A stretch of 38,931 bases of DNA from the NCBI GenBank assembly GCA_947646735.1, contig CANTFK010000620.1, forward strand, positions 1 through 38,931. Reading direction: 5' to 3'. Below the pieces are notes generated by a model that did not search any database, was not told the DNA's origin, and worked only from the letters and a program-made list of their open reading frames with translations. A program made the position numbers and the translations under genes. This DNA is from Peronospora farinosa (Eukaryota > Oomycota > Peronosporomycetes > Peronosporales > Peronosporaceae). This document shows, piece by piece, positions 10,296 through 20,645 of the stretch; position 1 is the first letter of the stretch, and the number at the start of each line of letters is the position of its first letter.

Positions 10296-11567
10296 TTACG
10301 CCTGGTAAGCGCCATGCGTAGGTAGCATCATCGGGCCTCCTTCTTTCATGCTAAGCGCACACAACAATGTAACAATTAGCACCTTTCAACAAATCAACCG
10401 ACACAAACGGGCATACCTCTTGAAGTAGTAGTACAGGAAATCCGCCATCATAAGCATGTGGCCAATCTGCACAAAAACCACCATGTAGCCAACGTGCTGG
10501 CCGGCTTCCTTCTCCCCTAGCTCATGGTACGACGAGAACCAAAACACGAGGTGCAAGAAGCTACCAAATGCAAGAGCATACACGAAGTGCGAGATACACG
10601 ACTCCACAGCACCACCACCCTGAGTCAACAGTATCAATTATAAATGAGTCATTGCAAAAACAAACCTCCATCAAATCAACAAAGTACATACACGTTTCTG
10701 GAACATGAACAGCTGAGGTAGGATAGCAACGGCCTCAATGTACAGTGCAATAGTCCACGACACATCCGACAACCAGTTACGGTTCAAATTCGGATGTATA
10801 AGCTACATCACACGTCACAAGACATATACAAAAACCTTTAATAATAATCCTGTACACTCAAAACTAGTCACATATAGTATTGTACGTACAACGCCAAAGA
10901 CCATGCAGGGCACGAGGATGTAGAGTGCACCGAGCTCCGTGGGTACATGTAGCCATCCAAAAGTGTCATAACGCAACTCGTACGTCGCATTAAAGCGTAT
11001 TGTCACAAGATAAATGACTCCACAGCAGAGCGTGAGTGCTATGATCTCCAAGAACGTGTAGAGCCAGTCTCCACTTCGATCGTATGGGAGATACCCCTGG
11101 TACCGAAGAATGGAGCTAAGACGAAAGAGAAACACAAACGCATACAACTCCAATGTCTTGAGGGATAATCCAGCCACTGAGCGTTGCGAAAATGCTTTAA
11201 AGATGAGGAAAACAAAGCCAAAAGCTCGAACAAAGGAGCCCATCGTCTAGACAAGTCAATTACCATCAAAAGTAGTGAGAATTTGGCGAGGAGTATTGCA
11301 TTCGGAGTCCAAAAAAGGGACATAGACGTACCATCATGAAGGAAAAGTCCCCGTCACTAAACAAATGATAGCAAAAGAAGAGAAGAACGAGTAAAGCCGA
11401 CCATAGAGCGATATTGTTCTTATGCGTCATTAAAAAGGAACTAAACGTAGTGAAAAGGAGAGACAAGTATGAGAAGAGAGAAGAGAATGTAGAGATGAAG
11501 ATGAAAGGAAGAGGAGATGGACAACGTACGCGCCAAGAGACTTGTCTTTGCTGCTAAGGTTCATCAT
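10296..11567 (-). CDS. ERD2/KDEL-receptor-like protein (plant ERP type), 6 exons
   Basis: Exons (minus) 11567-11530, 11440-11332, 11246-10890, 10802-10692, 10619-10417 and 10350-10296 keep frame throughout and give 290 residues. Introns have GTACGT or GTATGT donors. Family signatures are QRSVAGLSLKTLELYA (receptor RSCAG-S-K-Q segment), RFNATYELRYDTF, LIHPNL, ALYIEAVAILPQLFMFQKR, and the last membrane helix ending FLYYYFKS. Seven or more hydrophobic helices are visible. ERD2 receptors return escaped ER proteins from the Golgi. This one has an N-terminal extension with an extra hydrophobic helix (IALWSALLVLLFFCYHLF) and so matches the longer plant ERD2-like subfamily rather than the ~212-residue classical receptor. 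Whether it binds HDEL-type signals is not known. Exon 1 is only 38 bases and rests on a GT donor and frame fit, so the N terminus is the weakest part. Confidence 0.85.
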
Positions 11568-12565
11568 CTTCCCACGGGACAATTTCCAATTGATTATGAC
11601 GCGTCGCGAAGATTTTGTGATCGGTTAGAAATGAGTTTTCATTGGTAGAAACGATAAAGAAAATGGTGGAGCAAATATGAGGTGGCACACATGAAAGTGA
11701 CCTTTTACAGGATGGTATAGATGCAATGAAGGCAGTATACGTATAGCTACGTGGTGGTAGACTCTTACTATAAAAGTCAACATTTATTGCGGATGTTGAT
11801 CATGTGATACTCGAGTCCCTCAGCTTTTTATTTGGTCTCTACATATTGATCCGATAGTATGCGGATTCAGTTAGAGCTAATAACTGTATATCATTGGGTA
11901 TCTATTGCTTATAATATGAAAAGAATGGAAGAAAAGGGCGCTCAGATTGAGTAGGAGAGATGATTCTAGTTAGTCATCACTTTCGACTGAATCATTGTAA
12001 ATCAATTCCTCCTCGCGCACCAGCGATAGAGCAACAAATACTATCTACAATATGTCAAATAGACATGTCGAAATGCTGATTCTTCTGGAGGTGTTAGACC
12101 GCAAAACACGAGTCAGCACCTCCCAAAGTGCCCAGCGCTTCTAGTCGTCTCCAAGGACTTTCACGTCAGGCTGATGGACCCAACATCCACAAGAGGGACC
12201 TATTCTAGCCGCCAAGTACAATAGCACGGAAGACCCAATCGTCGCACGGAAAAGTGACGTGAGTGGCAAATAGGGCAAACGATATGCATTCCCACTACAA
12301 GAAGACTAAACTACGAATGAACCATACTGTCGGTCGTCCATGACAATGAAATGACTGGACGCAATGAATCGATCTGTGATTGGTGTAAATATCAAAACCG
12401 TCCTGTCCACAGAAGTAAATATTTACAAATACACTGCTTTAAATGAGTAAAAATGTAAATAATGAAATTAATAGCTACAATTCAACTTTATAATTGTATT
12501 ATCAGCCAATAATTGTTTACCAAAATATCTTTCACTTCTCGAGCGAGGAAACGAGATATAATACC
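11568..12565. promoter_or_regulatory. 1-kb divergent promoter region between ERD2-like and Argonaute genes
   Basis: No open frame of note and no repeat element was seen here. The part nearest the Argonaute ATG (12420-12500) is strongly AT-rich, with AAATATTTACAAATACAC and TAAATAATGAAATTAATAGC. The promoters of both flanking genes should lie here, but no specific site can be defended. Confidence 0.35.
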
Positions 12566-15500
12566 ATGAGTTACAGTGAAAGTGGCGGCGGTCATAGTGA
12601 TCAACGTGGCTACAGTTCACGTGGTAGTGCCTCTAGTCGTGGTTACGATGATCCTAATCGTGTAGGGAGTGGGGGAGGTTATAGTCAACGTGGGGGGTAC
12701 GGTGGAGATCAACGAGGGGGTTCAGACTCTCGTAGTGGCGGGGATTACAGTCGTTCGGCATCTGGTTACGAAGATTACAATCGAGGGGGAGGGGGTTACG
12801 GTGTATCAAGTTCTGGAGGTTCCAGGGGGTACGCGGGAAGTCGAGGGGATTACGGTTACAATACCGGAAGTTACGCCAGTGGAGGGTACGATGATCGCGG
12901 GGGTTACGGTGGAGGTTCCACTGGTCATGGATCCTATGGTGGAGGCTCTTCTAGCTACGATAGTCGAGGTGGTTATGGTGCTTCGTCTGCTGGAGGGTAC
13001 GATCAAAGTCGAAGTGGGTATGGAGATCGTACTGGATATGGAGGAGGAAGTAGCCATGGAAGTGGAGTGTATGACGATCGGTCTCGTGGATATTCCAGTG
13101 GAACGGGAGGGGGGTATGATGACCGCTCACGTGGCAGCAGTCGAGATGATCGTGGGTACGTAAGAGGAGCAGGAGGTGATCGTCCTTCCTATGGAGGACG
13201 TGATGATCGTGGCTATGGAGGACGTGAAGAACGTGGCTATGGTGCCAGTAGTGCCGGTGGACGAGATGATCGAGGTTATGGCGGTGGTGGAGACCGTGCT
13301 GGAGGGGACCGACGTGGAGGGGACTATAGCTATGGACGTCGTGACGAGCGTGGGGCCAGTGGTGACCGCCGTGGAAGTGGGCGTGGAGGTGACCGTGGAT
13401 ATGGCGGTGGAGGCCGTGGAGGTGGTCGCAGCGGTGGCGGAGGAGGTCGCAGTGGTGGTCGCGGAGAGTGCGGCCCTGGTGTTGGTACGGTGGCTGGCTC
13501 CGGATACGAAGCTGTTGGAGAACCGTTGGCTGACCCTCGTCTTGTGGAAGAGTGGAGTGGCCGCGCTGAAGCGCGTGAAGTGAGTGCTGACGACCCCGAT
13601 CTGCAGCAAGAATTTCTCATTTGTCGTCGCCCAGGTTTGGCTAAAGGTGGCAAGTCAATGCAGCTGCAGGTGAATTTCTTTGCTGTGTCGGTGGACTCGG
13701 CTCCGGCCGAGATTTTCAAATACCACGTGGACGTTGAACGTTCTCCTGACGTCGCGACGGACTCGAAGTATGGTCCATCTGGCGATGCTTCAGTAGACCA
13801 AAAAAACGAGACCATGGATGATGGTGAGATAAAGGAAACGGAAAAGAACGAGAAGAAAGACACGGATGTCAAGGACATGGAGATGAATGACGTTCCAGCG
13901 CTACCTAAGCGCGAACAGCGTCCGGAACGACCCCTTCCGCGATCCTTAGTGCGAAACGTGATCAACGCTGCCCTGAGACAGTACGAGGTCGATTTTGGAG
14001 GAATTCGTGTTGTTCATGATGGTATGTCTGCCATGTACGCACCTGCTATGTTATCGTGGGAAGCACACTGCAAGACCTTCGTCGATGTTAATCCAGATGG
14101 CCCCAGTCCTACACCGCCACCCCCACCTCCTCCTGCTGCTGGTGAGGCGCCTCGTCGCCCTTTTAGAGGCCCACGCACATTTGTTCTGAAGATGAAGCTT
14201 GCTGAAACGATTTCGACGAGCACATTAACGGACTACTACTCGAACCCAGATGTAAACGTGATGCCAGTTCTACAAGCTTTGGATGTGGCCGCGCGCCACT
14301 TGGGTGCCCAACGCTTGATTGCTGTGGGTCGCAACTTTTTCTCTATGAAGAAGCCGTTCCCACTCAAGGGCGGCAAAGAGCTGTGCTGGGGCTACCATCA
14401 GGCCATCCGCGTTGCGGATCGCAAACTGCTTATGAATGTAGATCAAGCTGCTACGGTGTTTTATGCTCCTAAAGAGCTTATGGAAATTGTGCTTCCTGTT
14501 TTGAACGCCCGCTCACCAAACGACGTCCGCTCCCTACAAGACCGCGACGGGAAAAACTTGGCACGTGCGTTGCGAAAGATTGAAATAGTGCCTACCCACC
14601 GCAAGGATCGAAAGCGCGCGATTTTCGGCATTAGTGCTCTTCCGGCAAATGAGACTATGGTGGAAATCAAGGGAGAATCGATGTCTGTTGCCGACTATTT
14701 CGGCAAGCGGTACAACGTGAACTTGAGGTATCCGCATCTACCATTGATAAACGTTGGCAGTAAAAGACCGGGCAAGGAGAACTGGCTGCCAATCGAGCTT
14801 TGTGAAGTGGCGCCTGGACAGCGCTGCGCAAATATTAACGAGCTGGATACTGCAGAAATTATTCGACAGACCAGTCAGCCCCCGCGCGTTCGTCAGGAAA
14901 GAATTGTTGATCAAGTGCGCCAGGCCGGTTTCGAGAATGATCCATACCTGGCCGCCTTTGGCATTAAGGTGGAGCAGCGTCTCGAAACGACGGATGCTCG
15001 TGTTATGGATCCGCCTGACGTGCAGTATGCGAATGTATCCGAACGGCCGTCTGGAGGGCAATGGAATTTGAGGGACAAGCGTTTTGTTGAGGGCGCCACG
15101 ATGCGAAACTGGGGAGTTGTTGTCACTGCCAAGATCGGAGAACGTGATGTCCAGGGTTTTGTCCGCAACTTGTTGGATATGGCAGGCAAGAGTGGATTGA
15201 ATATCGAGGATAGTGACCCACATATGATTCATATGGACCAGCATCGTGGTGCGCAAGTCGAAGAGCTCATGAAAATGTGTTTTCAGGCGATGAAAGAGCG
15301 CAACAAAGGCCCTCCGCAGCTCATTATGGTGATAAAGCAGGACAAAAGCATTGGATCCTATGGCGATATCAAGCGCATGTCCGATACAGTGTTGGGAATT
15401 CCGAGTCAATGCATCGTGTCCCAGAACGTTCGCAGTGCAAAACCGCAGTACTGTGCCAACGTCTGCTTGAAGATCAACATGAAGCTTAGCGGAAAGAACT

Positions 15501-16327
15501 CGATCCTGCGCGAGCCATTGCCCCTAGTGAGTGATGCTCCAACGATCATTATCGGTGCCGATGTCGAACACCCTCGCTCTGGCATAGGCTCACGACCGTC
15601 CATTGCTTCCGTTGTTGCTTCGCTGGATCGCTACTCGGCGAAGTACGTTGCTCGTGTAGCTGCGCAGAAGGCTTCTAGCGATATTCAGCTACTGCCACAC
15701 ATGTTGCGCGACCTCTTTTTGGCGTACTACCAGAGCACTAGCCGAAAGCCAGAGCATGTCATCTATTACCGCGACGGTGTCAGCGAAGGCCAGTGCTATG
15801 ATATCTTGCAAGTGGAAATGCGCGCGCTTCGAAAGGCGTTTAAGATGATCTCTGAGGACTACAACCCGCCGATTACGTTCATCATTGTGAACAAACGCCA
15901 CCATATGCGGGCCTTCCCGGTGAATCAGCGCGAAGCCGATCGGAAGGGCAATGTCATCCCCGGAACGGTGATTGACACTGGAATTGTCGATTCGCACCGC
16001 TTTGACTTCTTCTTGTACGGTCACAGTGGCATTCAAGGCACGAGTGTTCCCTGTCACTACACTGTTTTGCACGACGAGAACAAAATGTCAGCAGAGGACG
16101 TGCAACGTCTGACGTACCATCTTGGGTACACGTTTGCGCGCTGCACCCGGTCGGTGTCTTTTGCCACGCCTGCTTACTACGCACATTTGGCTGCTGCTCG
16201 TGCGCGCTTCTTCCTCAATGAAGGTTCCGATGGCGCGTCCACCGTGGGTTCGTTCAACTCGAGTTCGTCCAACTTTGACTTCGTCGAGCTGCACAATGAC
16301 CTCAAGAACTGCATGTTTTTCATTTAG
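12566..16327 (+). CDS. Argonaute with long RGG/GGY-rich N-terminal tail
   Basis: ATG 12566 in ACCATGA context gives 1253 residues with no intron. Residues 1-305 are Gly/Arg/Tyr/Ser-rich with RGG and GGYG repeats. Then come ArgoN (from about 315), an acidic linker (about 415-450), a seven-proline run near 515, PAZ (about 640-760; SVADYFGKRYNVNLRYPHLP), MID (QCIVSQNVRSAKPQYCANVC) and PIWI (about 980-1230). Argonautes bind small RNAs and silence matching transcripts. The PIWI catalytic residues D999 (IGADVEHPRSG), D1070 (YRDGVSEGQ) and H1164 (GTSVPCHYTVL) are present. The 'glutamate finger' expected in an R-Q-E-x-I-Q-D-L helix aligns to SSDIQLL (S1038/D1039), so slicer activity is uncertain. The C terminus MFFI resembles the MYFA/C end of the family. 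The RGG tail is a likely site of arginine methylation and Tudor-protein binding (inference). Confidence 0.95.
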   Translation: MSYSESGGGHSDQRGYSSRGSASSRGYDDPNRVGSGGGYSQRGGYGGDQRGGSDSRSGGDYSRSASGYEDYNRGGGGYGVSSSGGSRGYAGSRGDYGYNTGSYASGGYDDRGGYGGGSTGHGSYGGGSSSYDSRGGYGASSAGGYDQSRSGYGDRTGYGGGSSHGSGVYDDRSRGYSSGTGGGYDDRSRGSSRDDRGYVRGAGGDRPSYGGRDDRGYGGREERGYGASSAGGRDDRGYGGGGDRAGGDRRGGDYSYGRRDERGASGDRRGSGRGGDRGYGGGGRGGGRSGGGGGRSGGRGECGPGVGTVAGSGYEAVGEPLADPRLVEEWSGRAEAREVSADDPDLQQEFLICRRPGLAKGGKSMQLQVNFFAVSVDSAPAEIFKYHVDVERSPDVATDSKYGPSGDASVDQKNETMDDGEIKETEKNEKKDTDVKDMEMNDVPALPKREQRPERPLPRSLVRNVINAALRQYEVDFGGIRVVHDGMSAMYAPAMLSWEAHCKTFVDVNPDGPSPTPPPPPPPAAGEAPRRPFRGPRTFVLKMKLAETISTSTLTDYYSNPDVNVMPVLQALDVAARHLGAQRLIAVGRNFFSMKKPFPLKGGKELCWGYHQAIRVADRKLLMNVDQAATVFYAPKELMEIVLPVLNARSPNDVRSLQDRDGKNLARALRKIEIVPTHRKDRKRAIFGISALPANETMVEIKGESMSVADYFGKRYNVNLRYPHLPLINVGSKRPGKENWLPIELCEVAPGQRCANINELDTAEIIRQTSQPPRVRQERIVDQVRQAGFENDPYLAAFGIKVEQRLETTDARVMDPPDVQYANVSERPSGGQWNLRDKRFVEGATMRNWGVVVTAKIGERDVQGFVRNLLDMAGKSGLNIEDSDPHMIHMDQHRGAQVEELMKMCFQAMKERNKGPPQLIMVIKQDKSIGSYGDIKRMSDTVLGIPSQCIVSQNVRSAKPQYCANVCLKINMKLSGKNSILREPLPLVSDAPTIIIGADVEHPRSGIGSRPSIASVVASLDRYSAKYVARVAAQKASSDIQLLPHMLRDLFLAYYQSTSRKPEHVIYYRDGVSEGQCYDILQVEMRALRKAFKMISEDYNPPITFIIVNKRHHMRAFPVNQREADRKGNVIPGTVIDTGIVDSHRFDFFLYGHSGIQGTSVPCHYTVLHDENKMSAEDVQRLTYHLGYTFARCTRSVSFATPAYYAHLAAARARFFLNEGSDGASTVGSFNSSSSNFDFVELHNDLKNCMFFI

Positions 16328-16765
16328 TTACAACTGGAAGACGAGTGTTTGTGCTTGAAAGGCTGAAGAAAGGATGCTGAATAGGACGAACACGTACGAG
16401 TCGACATTTGCATTGGAATCCACCATGGTGGCACTGATTTTGACGCAAAGGAAGGTGCTAATGGAGGAGGAAGAAAATCACGAAACCTATAACGATTGAA
16501 TGAATACATGATGAGAAAACAAGACGTGCATCCTCTTGAAGTACCACTTGGTTCTCTATAAATCATTTGAAAGGATGTGTTGGATGGATCTCGTAAGCCC
16601 CCAATCGTGGTAGATAAGATAGCATGCAACTGATTGCATGAATCATAATGAAAGATTCCTGAGGTCTTCTATTGAAATGAGATCTCTTGACATCAGGTGC
16701 TCTTCATTATCGTACGTTCCAAGTTTGACAGAAGACATCAAGCAAAATACATTGAGGTCGTACGA
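16328..16765. other. Spacer between Argonaute and beta-glucosidase genes
   Basis: These 438 bases hold the Argonaute 3' end and the promoter of the next gene. The beta-glucosidase frame is open back to 16697 without an ATG. No other feature was recognised. Confidence 0.35.
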
Positions 16766-18505
16766 ATGCATCGACTTTTTCATCTTGTTGGAGGGACAGC
16801 AGCTCTAGTGTTTGCAATGTTGAATGCTGGTACTGCGGCCAACTCGTATTGTTTCGCGGATGATTTTCTCTTTGGATCGGCCACTGCTGCGTATCAAGTC
16901 GAAGGTGCTGTAAAAGAAGGGGGACGTACACCGAGTATCTGGGACCAGTTCTGTCGTGAACGACCAGGTGTCAAGTGTGCAAATGTGGCCGACGACTTTT
17001 ATCATCGCTACAAGGACGATATCCAGCTGATGGTGGAGATGGGACTCCAGAGCTTTCGATTCTCCATTTCGTGGTCACGGGCAATGAGGTGGGACCCCGC
17101 TATTCGTGGCATGCGCCCGAATCCAGAGGGTATCACGTTCTACCATTCGTTGATTGATGAACTCAACGCAAACAACATTGCGCCAATTCTGACGCTGTAC
17201 CACTGGGACTTGCCCCTGGAGCTGCATACTGAATTGTCACCTCAAGGATGGCTCAACCCGGATCTTGTCCAGCATTTTGCAGAGTTTGCGATGCTCATCT
17301 TCCACGAGTACGGCAGCAAGGTGAACCTCTGGACGACATTTAACGAACCGCTAACATTCACGACAACCGGTTACGCTGGTGGAAGCATGGCTCCAGGCTT
17401 TACTGGTTCATCGACTCAAGTGTACGAGGCCACGCACAATGTGCTGCTTTCTCATGCGAAAGCAGTTCAGCAATTTCGCAAACTGAAGAGTACTCATGTT
17501 ATTAACGACAAGGCTCGGATTGCCATTGTACTCAATGCTGACTACGCGTATCCATTGGATGCAAAGAACCCTGCTGATGTGGAAGCTGCATCACGTAAGA
17601 TGCAATTCGACATTGGCTGGTTCCTCTCACCAATTGTTAATGGGGACTATCCGTCGGTCATGCGTGAAGTTGTGGGTGATCGCCTTCCCAGTTTCTCGTC
17701 TGAGGAGTCTGAGCTGTTGAAGGGCTCCTACGACCTATTCATGCTCAATCACTATTCGACTCAAGCTGCTACCGACTGTGACTCTAGTGCGTCAAAAACT
17801 AGCTGCAACACGTTAGCAGTCGGATGGGAACGTGATCGCGGCGTCGATATCTCTCAGACCGTGCCAGGTACCAGACAACGTACCAAGAAAGCACAACAAG
17901 ATTCGCACTGTGCTTTGTTTACCGCTTACCCACCAGGATATCTCGCAACCATCAAGTGGCTGCATCAGCACGACAAGGCTGCTGACATTCTGCTCACCGA
18001 GAATGGATGGTGCGGAGACGACGAGATCGACAACCCAGACCAACTATGGTACTTCAAGGCGTATCTGAATCAAGTGCACAAGGCCATCACTGAAGAACAT
18101 ATCCCTGTCATCGGCTACACGGCTTGGTCGTTCCTGGATAACTACGAGTGGGGCTCGTACGAGTCACGTTTCGGTCTGTACTATGTCAACTATACGTCCG
18201 AATCTGGGTCTCCCGACTTCTACGAGCCGACGCCGTCTGACCTCGCTCGTATTCCTCGTCCGTCAGCCAAGTGGTTCAAGAAGGTGGCGACAACAAAGTG
18301 TTTGAGCGTGGACGAAGCTTCAACAACGCCCATAAATGGCAGACACAGTCACCATGTGTGGCGTTGGCTATTTGGCATGGTTGCGATCGCGGCAGTTGGT
18401 TTTGTTGCATTGGTTGTGCTGGTGTTCTTCGTAGGACGCCGCATCTGGCGCAACTACCGTGGTAACGAGAATGGTGCAGCAACTGAACGAACCCCGTTTC
18501 TCTAA
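16766..18505 (+). CDS. Membrane-anchored GH1 beta-glucosidase
   Basis: ATG 16766 (MHRLFHLVGG) gives 579 residues. The start is set by the hydrophobic signal peptide GTAALVFAMLNAGTAA, directly before the GH1 domain. GH1 hallmarks are FLFGSATAAYQVEGA, FRFSISWSRAM, the acid/base glutamate E194 in TFNEP and the nucleophile E412 in LLTENGWCG, then YTAWSFLDNYEWG. The enzyme hydrolyses terminal beta-glucosyl groups from small glucosides. About residues 535-560 form one hydrophobic helix (FGMVAIAAVGFVALVVLVFF), followed by a short tail RRIWRNYRG...ERTPFL. The topology is therefore type I: enzyme outside the cell or in a vesicle lumen, tail in the cytosol. Most GH1 enzymes lack such an anchor. The ends suggest a surface or lysosome/vacuole enzyme, perhaps releasing glucose from host glucosides (inference). 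Confidence 0.95.
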   Translation: MHRLFHLVGGTAALVFAMLNAGTAANSYCFADDFLFGSATAAYQVEGAVKEGGRTPSIWDQFCRERPGVKCANVADDFYHRYKDDIQLMVEMGLQSFRFSISWSRAMRWDPAIRGMRPNPEGITFYHSLIDELNANNIAPILTLYHWDLPLELHTELSPQGWLNPDLVQHFAEFAMLIFHEYGSKVNLWTTFNEPLTFTTTGYAGGSMAPGFTGSSTQVYEATHNVLLSHAKAVQQFRKLKSTHVINDKARIAIVLNADYAYPLDAKNPADVEAASRKMQFDIGWFLSPIVNGDYPSVMREVVGDRLPSFSSEESELLKGSYDLFMLNHYSTQAATDCDSSASKTSCNTLAVGWERDRGVDISQTVPGTRQRTKKAQQDSHCALFTAYPPGYLATIKWLHQHDKAADILLTENGWCGDDEIDNPDQLWYFKAYLNQVHKAITEEHIPVIGYTAWSFLDNYEWGSYESRFGLYYVNYTSESGSPDFYEPTPSDLARIPRPSAKWFKKVATTKCLSVDEASTTPINGRHSHHVWRWLFGMVAIAAVGFVALVVLVFFVGRRIWRNYRGNENGAATERTPFL

Positions 18506-19695
18506 GTTGGTCCTTACATGACATCAAGTGCAATTTCTTGAACGGCGTAAGCGTGCCACCACTCGTGCTTCGCTACAAACAAAGCTACCCGTAATGAACG
18601 TACCCATTTCTTCTTGCATTTGCGTTCTGGTATCTAACGACAACATTGGCTTTGAATGTCTCGCTTGACTTGAGCTGTTCTGCTCAAGCCGCCACGTCAA
18701 AGTTGAAGAATTACAGACTTCTATCATCGCACGAGCCTTTAGGCAGAAACGATATCAGCTGTGAAACAAGTAAACCAATCTCAAGTAACCTTGTGCAAGA
18801 TAGCAGGGTAGTCACTCGTGATGATCGGCTAGAATCCCCACACGCGAAATCTGACGGCGACCATGCTTGCCTAGTCGAAAGTGCATGGAACGAGTTTGGC
18901 GCAAGCCGGACATCTACGACGCCAATTGCTGCAATACACCCGGGATCACGTGCACTCATCGACGACTTCTGCTTATGTTCCAAGTTTTTAAGTTAGATAT
19001 AAACGACGTAGCTGTAGCTTGACGGGGCATTCAAAAAAGTCTTGTCCCGGCTCAGTGATGAAGACGCCATGAAATGCCGCTATGATGTTGCCGTCCTGAG
19101 GCAGGACTCGTAATTGCAAGCCGTCACGAAAAAGATCTGAGCAGCGGCGACATTGACGAATCAACGTTATTAATAGGATCGGTGCCCGTTCTCAGGAGTG
19201 AGTCGGGCGACTTTGACCGACTTGTCGGAATTGTACACGTGACACATGATGCTCTTTAGTACAGGAATTTCAATCCGTACATTGTAGCTTCAATGGACCA
19301 CGCCTGATTGCAAAAGTGTCGGCAGTAGATTTCCATGTTTCCGGTTGCAGACTTAGTAGCAGCGGATGCGTGTTTGACGGGGTCCCAGTGGGCGTTGCAG
19401 TTGCACTCTGCTGTGTCCTTGCAGAAGATGTCGAATACTTCGAGAAAAAACGTCCTCAGCGTCGCCCGGCCCACGTTTCGGCGCTACGCTGTTTGTTTTG
19501 TTTGCTGGTGTGGCGTCAGCATGGAACAGTTGCAATGATGACAAGATCCGTGTACATACCGGTTGACAAAACGCAAAGGGGACGGACCATGAAGCTGACC
19601 GTTTTCTGATACCATTTCCCATCTCAGCAAGCTGTCAATTCCACGCCGCATGACTCTCATTTTCGAATCTAGCGCGTAACATTAGCATCGACGTC
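18506..19695. other. 1.2-kb spacer with a possible degraded minus-strand gene
   Basis: No intact gene was found. The right half has short coding-like stretches on the minus strand (see 18988-19622). A 116-codon plus-strand frame at 18646-18996 begins without ATG and has no motif. The promoter of the C2H2 gene must lie in the last few hundred bases. Confidence 0.35.
18988..19622 (-). pseudogene. Possible degraded gene, unknown product
   Basis: Three minus-strand frames follow one another with shifts between them. They contain protein-like stretches such as FLEVFDIFCKDTAECNC, YNVRIEIPVLKSIMCHVYNS and, last, DGNIIAAFHGVFITEPGQDF ending at a stop at 18988. Amino-acid composition looks coding rather than random. 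No GT-AG intron set that repairs all shifts was found, so this is called a relic. I do not recognise the family. A spliced real gene with small introns is the main alternative. Confidence 0.25.
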
Positions 19696-20508
19696 ATGAA
19701 TCAACACGCAAGACCACCACAAATGCTTGTAGACAGCGTAAATCCTGGAAATGTCCGACAGGTAGTAGTACTCCCGTGTTCGGTGCCGTACTGCGAGCGC
19801 TCATTCAGCAACAGCTTCTCGCTGGACGAGCACCTCAAAAAGCACGCGGGCGGGAAGCGCCACATCTGCCCGATACGTACATGCGGCCGTCGTTTTAGTA
19901 CTGAGGGCAACCTCTCGCGCCATAAGCGCCTGCACGGCCCCATCATATCGCTCAAATGTCCTGTTGTCGGCTGCATCTGCACATTCCGGAGCGAGAACAA
20001 GCTATCCAAGCACATGAAGTTTCATTTGGGCAGCCCCGTGCACGTGTGTCAGTCGCCCACGTGTGGTAGGACCTTCAGCACCACTGGCAACTTGAACCGA
20101 CACATGAAGACGCACCACCCGGAGCTGAATATAAGGAATACCATGCCTATGACCGTCACTGCCGTGCCGCCGCTACAGAGAGCCCATGACAGCCCTATCG
20201 GCTCGGATGAGTTGCTGCCATCCACATGGAGTTTGTCGACTTTCAATAGAGCTCCGTCCAGTCCGACATCCAGTTGTTCTTCGTGTGCTTTACCAATGAT
20301 GTCATCGACGTCAAGCCTGAGGCCGCCAAACATCACGTTCGACTCGAAGCAGTTTGACGCTCTCGTGTCAGTTTTGGACGAGCAGTTGAAAGTCGAGCAC
20401 CTAAAACCAAACGTCATAAAAAGTGACGATCATTTGGTGGAGCAGTTGGCAATGACACGACCGAGTGTGCTCGATGACATGATTCGCTTTCACATGGATC
20501 ACCTGTAG
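19696..20508 (+). CDS. C2H2 zinc-finger protein with four fingers
   Basis: An intronless frame of 270 residues from ATG 19696 (MNQHARPPQML). Four tandem C2H2 fingers lie at about residues 28-140: CSVPYCERSFSN...HLKKH, CPIRTCGRRFST...HKRLH, CPVVGCICTFRS...HMKFH and CQSPTCGRTFST...HMKTHH. Cys spacing is C-x4-C and His spacing is H-x3-H in all four, as in TFIIIA-like fingers. Such arrays bind DNA, so the product is probably a nuclear transcription factor. The rest is Ser/Pro-rich (about 165-215), then a short conserved-looking helix near the C terminus (LDDMIRFHMDHL), possibly for protein contact. No partner or target is visible from the context. Confidence 0.88.
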   Translation: MNQHARPPQMLVDSVNPGNVRQVVVLPCSVPYCERSFSNSFSLDEHLKKHAGGKRHICPIRTCGRRFSTEGNLSRHKRLHGPIISLKCPVVGCICTFRSENKLSKHMKFHLGSPVHVCQSPTCGRTFSTTGNLNRHMKTHHPELNIRNTMPMTVTAVPPLQRAHDSPIGSDELLPSTWSLSTFNRAPSSPTSSCSSCALPMMSSTSSLRPPNITFDSKQFDALVSVLDEQLKVEHLKPNVIKSDDHLVEQLAMTRPSVLDDMIRFHMDHL

Positions 20509-20645
20509 ATGTAGCCATCGGCATGTACTTGTTGGTGTACGTTTACTTTTATGTACTAACTTATAACTGATATGGACATTTCATCTGATTAACAAACATT
20601 CTTATTGCTGGCCGTCTCATTGTCCTGTCTGTTATATCGGTAACC

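Noticed and set aside
13127..13965. Long antisense frames under the Argonaute RGG tail
   Set aside because: Gly- and Arg-rich codons on the plus strand produce stop-poor Thr/Ser/Pro-rich frames on the other strand. These are shadows.
18646..18996. 116-codon plus-strand frame
   Set aside because: It starts without ATG and its sequence has no recognisable domain. The opposite strand is more coding-like at its right end.
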